Part shown: one piece after another, positions 57,582 through 64,000 of the stretch
How the letters are laid out: every line of letters starts with the position of its first letter
How positions within the stretch are numbered: the stretch's first letter is position 1
NCBI RefSeq assembly: GCF_019431375.1
Contig: NZ_CP080267.1
Span: 3,227,933 to 3,291,932 of the forward strand
Length of the DNA stretch: 64,000 nucleotides
From: Alcanivorax sp.
GTDB lineage: Bacteria > Pseudomonadota > Gammaproteobacteria > Pseudomonadales > Alcanivoracaceae
Direction of reading: 5' to 3'
The notes under the pieces: model-generated
The model's input: only the letters and a program-made list of their open reading frames with translations
Databases searched by the model: none
Told to the model about the DNA's origin: nothing
Translations under genes and position numbers: made by a program

Positions 57582-58565
57582 GTGCAAGCCGACTCCTGGC
57601 CGGACACGCGCCCGGCACTCGCTCAGTACCGCTCTCCCAGCCGTGGAAAGGCGGTGTGGCAGCTCATCAATACGCTGGTTCCTTACGCCGGCCTGTGGTA
57701 CTTGATGATTCTTTCTTTCCAGCAGGATTGGTCCTATCTATGGACGCTGGCGCTCTCGGTGGCGGCGGCGGCGTTTCTGGTTCGCCTGTTCATGATTTTC
57801 CACGATTGTGTCCATGGATCGTTCCTGCCGTCGAAGCGAGCCAATACCTGGACCGGCCGCCTTTTGGGGATTCTCGTTTTTACGGCATTCGATGACTGGC
57901 GCCTCAGCCACCTGCGTCATCACGTCAGTTACGCCAATCTTGATGCCCGTGGATTTGGCGATATCTGGACACTTACCTTGTGCGAATATAAACAATTACC
58001 CAGGCTCAACCGCTGGTTTTACCGGCTTTACCGCAACCCTGTGGTGCTCCTGGGGTTCGGTGCCATTTTCAATTTCTTGCTGCGAAACCGGTTGCCGAGG
58101 CGGAAAGTGCAGAAGAAACAGCGGATGAGTGTTGTGTTCACCAACCTCGCCATCCTAGGCGTATTCCTGGTTGCCGCGAATACGATGGGTTGGCAGACGT
58201 ATTTGTGGATTCAGTTGCCCGTGCTCTGGCTGGCCGGTATGGGCGGAATCTGGCTTTTTTACGTGCAACACCAGTTCGAAGGCGGTTACTGGGCCCGCAA
58301 GGGTGAGTGGGACCCGCTGCGTGCCGCCATGGAAGGCAGCTCTTACTATCAATTACCAACTATCTTGCGCTGGTTTTCGGCGAATATCGGCTACCATCAT
58401 ATCCACCATCTCTGCTCACGCATCCCCAATTACCGTTTGCCTGAGTGTTACAACGAGGTGCCCGCCGTGCGTGACAAAGCACCTTTGACGTTGCGACAGA
58501 GCCTGGCGGCCTTTCAGCTCAAGCTGTGGGATGAAAGTCTGCAAAAGATGGTCCCCTTCGCCTAG
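57582..58565 (+). CDS. Membrane fatty acid desaturase
   Basis: The 327-residue protein has the three histidine boxes of membrane diiron desaturases: HDCVH (residues 74-78), HLRHH (110-114) and HHIHH (272-276), with membrane segments before box 1 and between boxes 2 and 3. It introduces a double bond into fatty acyl chains of lipids or acyl-CoA. The GTG start at 57582 has GGAGG four bases upstream; an out-of-frame ATG overlaps it. Together with cfa and the YihG-like acyltransferase it points to active membrane-lipid tailoring. Confidence 0.88.
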   Translation: MQADSWPDTRPALAQYRSPSRGKAVWQLINTLVPYAGLWYLMILSFQQDWSYLWTLALSVAAAAFLVRLFMIFHDCVHGSFLPSKRANTWTGRLLGILVFTAFDDWRLSHLRHHVSYANLDARGFGDIWTLTLCEYKQLPRLNRWFYRLYRNPVVLLGFGAIFNFLLRNRLPRRKVQKKQRMSVVFTNLAILGVFLVAANTMGWQTYLWIQLPVLWLAGMGGIWLFYVQHQFEGGYWARKGEWDPLRAAMEGSSYYQLPTILRWFSANIGYHHIHHLCSRIPNYRLPECYNEVPAVRDKAPLTLRQSLAAFQLKLWDESLQKMVPFA

Positions 58566-58592
58566 GGAGGCTCTGAATAACTCCTTGCCTAC

Positions 58593-60296
58593 TCAGCTGG
58601 GTTTATCGCCCGCTGCAGCCTGCTTTGACTGCAATGCATCGGCCTCTTCAGGCTCAGGTTGTGGCGTCTCCGGCGCGGTGGGATGGGTTTCCTCTGCCGC
58701 CAATCGCTCCGCTTCCCGTTCAGATTCTCGTAGTAGCAGCCGTTCAATCCGTTCATTCAGCAGTTTGTCTCTCTCTTCGCGGCGACGCGCTTCCAGGGCC
58801 AGGTCCTTGTAAAGAGAATACGCCATCAGGACCATCAGCAGCATAAACGGGAACGCGGCGACAATGGAGACGGTGCGTAGACCCAGCAGGCCGCCACTAA
58901 GTAGCAGCGCCGACGCCATCAACAGCTGTAGCAGGCCCCACAGGATGCGTACAAAGCGGGTAGGGTTAAGGATGCCTTTGGAGGTAAACATGCCCAGCAC
59001 GAAGGTGGCGGAGTCAGCTGACGTGACCACAAACATGGCCACCAGAATAATGGCGCCAATCGCTGCATAGAATCCGCCCGGCAGTTGCTCCAGCAGTACG
59101 TAAAGTCCGGCCGGGACTTCCTGTGCAACGGCGTCAGCGATACCGGCATTCCCGAACAATTCGTAGTGAATAGCGGATCCGCCAAAGGTGGAGAACCACA
59201 GCATGCTCAAAATCACTGGCACGATCATGACGCCCAGTACAAATTCGCGAATTGAGCGGCCCCGGGAAATACGGGCGATAAAGCTGCCGACGAAAGGTGC
59301 CCAGCTGAGGCCCCAGGCCCAGTAGAAGATGGTCCACTGCTGCACCCAGTGTTCACTGGAATAAGGGGTGGTTACCAGGCTCATTTGTACGATGTTACCC
59401 AGGTATTCCCCTACGGTTTGAGTGAACTCGCTGAAGATGAACGGGGTGGGTCCGAGTATCAGTACAAACAGTAACAGCCCCGCTGCCAGCGCCATATTGG
59501 CACTGCTCAGATAGCGGATTCCCCACTTCAGGGGCGTCATGGCAGAGAGAATAAACAACAGGCCGAGCCCGGCCATAATCAGTAGTTGCGGCGTTGCCCC
59601 GTAGGGCACGTCGGAGAGTCTGGCGAGCCCACTGTTGATCTGCAGCGCACCCAGGCCGAGTGTAGTGGCCACACCAAAAAGCGTAGAGACGACCGCCAGA
59701 GTGTCGATTGCCTTGCCCCAGCCGTGATCTACTCTGTCACCAAGCAGGGGTCTAAAGGTTTCACTGATCAGTCCGTGGCTGTTGTGACGGAAGCGCACAT
59801 AGGCAATAGCCAGCCCTACCACCGTAAAATTGGCCCATTGATGCAGCCCCCAGTGGAAAAACGCATAGCGCATACCGGTCTGTGCGGCTTCTGCGGTTCG
59901 TGGCGTGCCGATCCCGAGGGGGGGAGAGTTGAAATGCATCATGGGCTCCGCTACGCCCCAGAACACCAGGCCGACGCCCATCCCTCCGGAAAAGATCATG
60001 GCCAGCCAGCTTTTGAAACTGAACTCCGGCGGTTCGTCATCCGGCCCGAGACGAATACTGCCGAAACGAGAAAAGGCCAGCCCCAAAGCGAAAAGAACAA
60101 AGCCGCTGGTAGCCATCAAGTACAGCCAGCCAAAATTATTGGCTGTTGCATCAAGGATCTTCTGGGCTTGCCTCTGTACCGCGTCGGGGTCGACCATCGC
60201 TGCCGTCAGAAAACCGGCAATCAACAGCAGCGACAGATAGAAGACGGTGCCGACATCGCCCAGTAGCTGGTTTCTCCACCGTCTTAACCTGTCCAT
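58593..60296 (-). CDS. BCCT family betaine/choline/carnitine transporter
   Basis: The 567-residue protein has about 12 membrane helices and the BCCT signatures GGMGVGLVFWGVAEPMMHF and IFYWAWGLSWAPFVGSFIARISRGRSIREF. A charged C-terminal tail (about residues 495-567, rich in Glu and Arg) resembles the osmosensing tail of BetP-type proteins. It likely imports betaine or a related compatible solute with sodium or protons, fitting a marine life style. AAGGAA precedes the ATG. Confidence 0.92.
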   Translation of the reverse strand: MDRLRRWRNQLLGDVGTVFYLSLLLIAGFLTAAMVDPDAVQRQAQKILDATANNFGWLYLMATSGFVLFALGLAFSRFGSIRLGPDDEPPEFSFKSWLAMIFSGGMGVGLVFWGVAEPMMHFNSPPLGIGTPRTAEAAQTGMRYAFFHWGLHQWANFTVVGLAIAYVRFRHNSHGLISETFRPLLGDRVDHGWGKAIDTLAVVSTLFGVATTLGLGALQINSGLARLSDVPYGATPQLLIMAGLGLLFILSAMTPLKWGIRYLSSANMALAAGLLLFVLILGPTPFIFSEFTQTVGEYLGNIVQMSLVTTPYSSEHWVQQWTIFYWAWGLSWAPFVGSFIARISRGRSIREFVLGVMIVPVILSMLWFSTFGGSAIHYELFGNAGIADAVAQEVPAGLYVLLEQLPGGFYAAIGAIILVAMFVVTSADSATFVLGMFTSKGILNPTRFVRILWGLLQLLMASALLLSGGLLGLRTVSIVAAFPFMLLMVLMAYSLYKDLALEARRREERDKLLNERIERLLLRESEREAERLAAEETHPTAPETPQPEPEEADALQSKQAAAGDKPS

Positions 60297-60595
60297 AGTG
60301 TTCCTTGTGCAATCAGTGTCTGTTTTCCTGGCTTTGCTATGGCATGAACCACCAGGGAAGAATTGGTGTGTGCCTCCACCCCGTCATGGTCTGCAATATA
60401 GACTTGATTATCAGCAGCGTGAACGCGCGCCGGGCCACATACAAGTCGTAGCAGACCATACACAACGTTGAGCCTGGGGCGTTGTGACAGATCATGTTTC
60501 CAACTATGCGAACTGATGGAGAATCAGGATTTCAGGGAGAGTTCTTTCCCTGTCAGTAAGGAGCAGAGGTGAGAGCGTTGATGTTTCCCGGGAAA
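60297..60595. other. Intergenic region between the BCCT gene and epmA
   Basis: About 300 bases without a gene. It should hold the BCCT promoter on the minus strand and the 3' end of the epmA transcript. A weak inverted repeat (CAGGGAGAG with CTTTCCCTG, about 60533-60556) may end the epmA transcript. Nothing else is recognisable. Confidence 0.3.
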
Positions 60596-61531
60596 TCAGG
60601 CCCTGTTAAAGGGAAACATAATTGCCTGGTCGATATTGTTGAGGCGCTGCCCGGCCATGAGAAGGCGCTCAACCCCGATGGCGACGCCACTGCATTCGGG
60701 GAGAGATGATGCCATTGCTGCCAGTAGATAGGCGTCTTCTTCCATGATATTCATGCCCTGTTCCCGCCGCAGTGCATTGTCTTTCTCAAACCGCTGTTGC
60801 TGTTCGGTAGCGTCGGTGAGTTCCTGGTAACCATTAGCCAGCTCCAGGCCCCGATAATAGATCTCAAAGCGGCATGCCACGGTGGTGCCGTCCTTGTCAT
60901 CACAGGTCTGCGCCAGGGCCGCGGCCCAGCCGGGGAAGTTGGTGACCACGGAAAGCTGTTCTGCGGGGAGGGCGGGTTCTACCCGGGTGGCCATGAGGTA
61001 ATCCACGGCAGCGGATTTATTGAGGTCTTTCGGGGCGCCGTGTGATTCGGCGTTGGCGATCAGATCTGCGTCATCGGTGGTGAGTGGATCGAGACCGGTG
61101 ACGTGGCGGAACAGGTCGCGGAAGCGGTAGGTTCTTGACTGGGCGCGGGGGAAGAGCACGTCGAATAACGCCAGGCACTCTTGCACCAGATCATCCAGCG
61201 CAAAGCCCGGGCGGTACCATTCCAGCATGGTGAATTCGGGATTGTGGCGGCCGCCGGCTTCGCCATCCCGGTAGGCCTTGCAGATCTGGTAGATGGGGCC
61301 GCTGCCTGCCGCCAGCAGGCGTTTCATGTGGTATTCCGGTGAGCTTTGCAGGTAGCCGTAACCGGGCACCGGGATGCACTGGATGTGGGGGTCGCTGACG
61401 CCGTAATGGGCCAGTTGCGGGGTGTCCACTTCCAGTACGTTGCGGGCGGCAAAAAAAGCGCGCACCGTGCTCAGCAGCTCGGCGCGCGCTTTGATGGCCT
61501 CCAGCGAGGCGGTGGGCTGCCAGTCGGTCAC
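60596..61531 (-). CDS. epmA: EF-P beta-lysine ligase EpmA (PoxA/GenX)
   Basis: EpmA is a truncated lysyl-tRNA-synthetase-like enzyme that attaches (R)-beta-lysine to Lys34 of EF-P. The 311-residue protein has class II synthetase motifs: FFAARNVLEVDTPQL, YLQSSPEYHMKRLLAAG, YQICKAYRDGEAGGRHNPEFTMLEWYR and the C-terminal SGVAIGVERLLM. The start is a GTG at 61531, two bases beyond the efp stop, so efp and epmA are cotranscribed. Confidence 0.94.
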   Translation of the reverse strand: MTDWQPTASLEAIKARAELLSTVRAFFAARNVLEVDTPQLAHYGVSDPHIQCIPVPGYGYLQSSPEYHMKRLLAAGSGPIYQICKAYRDGEAGGRHNPEFTMLEWYRPGFALDDLVQECLALFDVLFPRAQSRTYRFRDLFRHVTGLDPLTTDDADLIANAESHGAPKDLNKSAAVDYLMATRVEPALPAEQLSVVTNFPGWAAALAQTCDDKDGTTVACRFEIYYRGLELANGYQELTDATEQQQRFEKDNALRREQGMNIMEEDAYLLAAMASSLPECSGVAIGVERLLMAGQRLNNIDQAIMFPFNRA

Positions 61532-61533
61532 GA

Positions 61534-62103
61534 CTAGCTCTTGATGCGACCCACGTAATCGCCGGTGCGGGTGTCCACCTTGACGATCTCGCCTTCCTGA
61601 ACGAACAGAGGCACACGCACTACAGCGCCGGTGCTCAGGGTGGCGGGCTTGCCGCCGGTGCCGGCGGTGTCGCCTTTCAGGCCCGGGTCGGTTTCCACGA
61701 TCTGCAGTTCCACGAAGTTCGGCGGGCTGACGGACAGGGGTTCACCGTTGTAGAGGGTGACCTCACAGATATCTTCTTCTTTCAGCCACTTCTTGGCATC
61801 GCCCACGGCGGCTTCGTCGGCCTGCTTCTGCTCGAAGGTGGTCTGGTCCATGAAGTGCCAGAATTCGCCATCGCTGAAGATGTACTGCATGGACACGTCC
61901 ATCACGTCGGCGCCTTCCAGGGAGTCGCCGGACTTGAAGGTGCGGTCCCAGACTTTGCCGGTTTTCAGGTTGCGCAGTCTGACGCGGTTGAACGCCTGGC
62001 CCTTGCCGGGCTTGACGAATTCGTTCTCGATGATGGCGCAGGGGTCGCCATCGAGCATCACTTTCAAGCCGGACTTGAATTCACTGGTAGAATAGTTGGC
62101 CAT
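61534..62103 (-). CDS. efp: Elongation factor P
   Basis: EF-P relieves ribosome stalling at polyproline. The 189-residue protein has the usual [38 protein letters not shown] start with Lys34 (in KPGKGQ), the site modified by EpmA and EpmB, and three beta-barrel domains ending in [19 protein letters not shown]. The ATG at 62103 is chosen by homology; the open frame extends far upstream only as antisense to epmB. Confidence 0.96.
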   Translation of the reverse strand: MANYSTSEFKSGLKVMLDGDPCAIIENEFVKPGKGQAFNRVRLRNLKTGKVWDRTFKSGDSLEGADVMDVSMQYIFSDGEFWHFMDQTTFEQKQADEAAVGDAKKWLKEEDICEVTLYNGEPLSVSPPNFVELQIVETDPGLKGDTAGTGGKPATLSTGAVVRVPLFVQEGEIVKVDTRTGDYVGRIKS

Positions 62104-62127
62104 AAATGTTGTTCCAAAGGTTGATGT

Positions 62128-63156
62128 ATGGCGTCGCGAAGGCTGGCAATGATAACGCAGGACGAGGCTGGTTGGGAGTTGCCGGGCTGGCAGCGCCAGC
62201 AGGCGGACCTGATTACCGATCCGGCGGAGCTGCTCGGCCTGCTGCAACTGGAGGCGGAGTCGCTGCCCGAAATACTGGCGGCCGCGGAGGGTTTTCCCCT
62301 GCGCGTGCCCCGTGGCTATGTGCGGCTGATGGAGCGAGGCAACCCGGATGATCCGTTGTTGCGGCAGGTGCTCAGCGTGCCGGCGGAGCTGCGTGAGGAG
62401 GACGGCTACAGCAGTGATCCGCTGGAGGAAGCCGCTCACACCCCGGTGCCCGGGCTGCTGCATAAGTACCATGGCCGTGCGCTGCTGGTGGTCACCGGCG
62501 CCTGCGCGGTGCACTGTCGCTACTGTTTTCGCCGGCATTTTCCCTACCAGAGTCACCTGAGCGGCAAGCGCTGGGATCAGGCGCTGGAGTGGCTGGCGTC
62601 GCGCCCGGATATCCGCGAGGTGATCCTCAGTGGCGGCGACCCGCTGACCCTGAACAATCGCCGTTTGCAGGAATTGCTGGCGGCGCTGGCTCAGATCCCG
62701 CATCTGCGCCGGCTGCGTATTCATAGCCGCACGCCGGTGGTCATTCCCGAGCGGCTGGATGAGCCGCTGCTGGCCCTGCTGTCGGATTCACGCTGGCAGA
62801 CCGCCCTGGTGCTGCACGCCAATCACCCCCGGGAAATCAGTGATGCGCTGGTGGCCCGTTGCCAGCAGTGGCGGCGGGAAGGCATTACCCTGCTGAACCA
62901 GAGTGTACTGCTGGCCGGGGTGAATGATTCCGTGGCGATTCTGGAGGCGTTATCGGATCGTCTCCATGAGGCCGGGGTGACGCCTTACTACCTGCACCAA
63001 CTGGATGCGGTGCAGGGCGCTGCCCATTTTGCCGTGCCGGATACACGCGCTATGCAATTACATGGGGAGCTGCGCGGCCGATTGCCGGGCTTTCTGGTGC
63101 CAAGACTGTCCCGGGAAGAACCGGGGGAGCCGGCAAAGACCGTATTGGCGGGCTAG
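62128..63156 (+). CDS. epmB: EF-P beta-lysylation protein EpmB (lysine 2,3-aminomutase-like)
   Basis: EpmB is a radical-SAM, PLP-dependent enzyme that makes (R)-beta-lysine for EF-P modification. The 342-residue protein has the CX3CX2C cluster motif (Cys126, 130 and 133 in CAVHCRYC), the SGGDPL segment, and the PLP region near [15 protein letters not shown]. It is divergent from efp with only 24 bases between starts, so the promoters must lie within the coding ends or overlap. With epmA it provides the first two modification steps; epmC is not in the window. Confidence 0.93.
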   Translation: MASRRLAMITQDEAGWELPGWQRQQADLITDPAELLGLLQLEAESLPEILAAAEGFPLRVPRGYVRLMERGNPDDPLLRQVLSVPAELREEDGYSSDPLEEAAHTPVPGLLHKYHGRALLVVTGACAVHCRYCFRRHFPYQSHLSGKRWDQALEWLASRPDIREVILSGGDPLTLNNRRLQELLAALAQIPHLRRLRIHSRTPVVIPERLDEPLLALLSDSRWQTALVLHANHPREISDALVARCQQWRREGITLLNQSVLLAGVNDSVAILEALSDRLHEAGVTPYYLHQLDAVQGAAHFAVPDTRAMQLHGELRGRLPGFLVPRLSREEPGEPAKTVLAG

Positions 63157-63355
63157 AGCGTCCGCCGGTCGGCGAGAGCACAACGTTTACAGGTCTGTAA
63201 CGGTATCGTAAAGTCGTGTGACGAAGGACACACAGAAAACAAGAACTACTACTTAATAACTAGAGGGTCACCTTAACAATTCCTTGCACATAAGACGTTA
63301 AAGAAATTGTTAAGGGCTCCCCATCTGGGTGCCACCGAGATAAGGATTATCTTCA
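63157..63355 (+). promoter_or_regulatory. Upstream region of the right-edge gene with inverted repeat
   Basis: An 11-bp perfect inverted repeat, CCTTAACAATT (63271-63281) and AATTGTTAAGG (63305-63315), with a 23-base loop sits about 40 bases before the next ATG. It could be an operator or leader hairpin. AAGGAT at 63341-63346 is the likely ribosome binding site. Confidence 0.45.
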
Positions 63356-64000
63356 ATGGAGCAACCAGCCCAGACGGTGCGTTTGAAACTTCCCGAGCAG
63401 GATTTGCCGCACCTGACACTTGGCGCTGATCAGCCGAAAAAGCTGCAACAGTGGGTTGACGCTCTCCCGGTCATGAATATGGGAGAAACTGCGCGTCAGC
63501 TTTATCAGTTCATTCAGGAACTGAACCGGCTGCAAATCGATTCCAAACAGCGCTTCCAGTTGCTGGAAGTGGTGCGTCCTTCCATTTTGCATGTCAGTGA
63601 TTCCCTGCAGAAACATTACCTGAACCAGTCTCTGGTATTGCCGGATAAGGCTCGCCGCGTGGCCAGTCTGGCCCAGGCCCTGCAGGGGCATCTTGCCAAC
63701 GGTTACAAGCTGGTGGCGGTTCGCGGCATGCGCAAGCTCAAGGACAAGGCCGTCCGGCGGGCGGTGACCACAGCGATCCATCGTGCCATCAATGCCCTTG
63801 GCGATACCCTGTTGCGTTGCTATCAGCTGTATTTTCCCAGCCCCCGGCATCTCTGGCTGGAGCTGCACCAGCTTTACCTGCTGGCGGAGTTGCACGGCAT
63901 CGCCACCACGCCGGTAGACGATGAAAAAGGCAATTCCAGTATCCAGTCCGCCTATGCCCGCTGCCTGTTGCTGGCCACTGCCAAGCCCAATCAGTTGCGC
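63356..64000 (+). CDS. Unidentified protein, N-terminal 215 residues (cut by window edge)
   Basis: The frame opens MEQPAQTVRLKLPEQDLPHL and stays open to the window end. The visible part is helical and includes LGADQPKKLQQWVDALPVMNMGETARQLYQFIQELNRLQIDSKQRFQLLEVVRPSILHV and LYFPSPRHLWLELHQLYLLAE. It reminds me of the N-terminal domain of Pseudomonas proteins annotated as molecular chaperone or FimW-like c-di-GMP receptors with a distal PilZ domain, but that part is outside the window. I leave the function open. Confidence 0.6.
   Translation, partial: MEQPAQTVRLKLPEQDLPHLTLGADQPKKLQQWVDALPVMNMGETARQLYQFIQELNRLQIDSKQRFQLLEVVRPSILHVSDSLQKHYLNQSLVLPDKARRVASLAQALQGHLANGYKLVAVRGMRKLKDKAVRRAVTTAIHRAINALGDTLLRCYQLYFPSPRHLWLELHQLYLLAELHGIATTPVDDEKGNSSIQSAYARCLLLATAKPNQLR

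Noticed and set aside
61534..62724. 396-codon version of efp
   Set aside because: The N-terminal extension is antisense to epmB; EF-P homology begins at the ATG at 62103.

Overview
The window is bacterial, GC-rich (about 60%) gammaproteobacterial chromosome. Two things point to an Alcanivorax-like (Alcanivoracaceae) marine oil degrader: the Pseudomonas-type order tolC | thiC-nudF-yqiB-cpdA-yqiA-parE-parC, and a gene set rich in fatty-acid oxidation, alpha/beta hydrolases and a membrane desaturase. The genus is an inference; no rRNA or tRNA gene was found. I recognise about 50 intact genes, several broken copies and two complete insertion sequences. No CRISPR array or prophage was seen.

Layout. 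1-11 kb: a truncated tolC facing thiC, then the conserved housekeeping run. This stretch is scarred: a 564-bp imperfect tandem duplication breaks second copies of nudF and yqiB, cpdA appears to lack about 30 internal residues, and a decayed 3' copy of cpdA follows it. 11-20 kb: a YihG-type acyltransferase, an outer-membrane barrel protein, DUF4262 and DUF2058 genes, cvfB, a TRIC-like channel, a DUF2218/MarR divergent pair, a secreted DUF2780 protein, a DUF457 membrane protein and cfa. 20-21.3 kb: an IS5-family element. 21.4-29.8 kb: alcohol-dehydrogenase-like protein, amidase, diiron-like hydrolase, an epoxide-hydrolase/SDR fusion, and a coupled pair of Tat-exported enzymes. 30-38 kb: ubiD, rho, trxA, ppx and ppk1 (with a Pho-box-like site). 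38-44 kb: hydrolase plus MarR regulator, a TPM-PDZ lipoprotein, hemB, and VOC-greB-bluB-DUF502. 44.3-46 kb: a huge heptamer-repeat element split by an IS3-family element. 46-56 kb: a minus-strand lipid block (fadI, fadJ, fadE-like, CaiB/BaiF CoA-transferase, two hydrolases) divergent from a TetR regulator. 56-64 kb: hydrolase, desaturase, BCCT transporter, the EF-P modification cluster epmA-efp-epmB, and a partial gene at the right edge.

The most unusual feature is a family of intergenic elements built from two inverted arms of 7-bp tandem repeats around a GC-rich core (5.4, 5.9, 6.7, 8.6, 14.3, 20.1/21.3, 29.8 and 44.3-46.0 kb). The heptamer differs between elements but each arm can pair with its partner. 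Arms usually touch a stop codon. Two elements are inverted copies of each other, two share a core with covarying hairpins, and both insertion sequences landed inside arms. I do not recognise a described family that matches them.

Regulation visible in the sequence: paired palindromes between tetR and fadI, a shared motif upstream of a marR gene and its convergent hydrolase, palindromes between DUF2218 and marR, and an 11-bp-phased Pho-box-like array before ppk1. No TPP riboswitch is recognisable before thiC.
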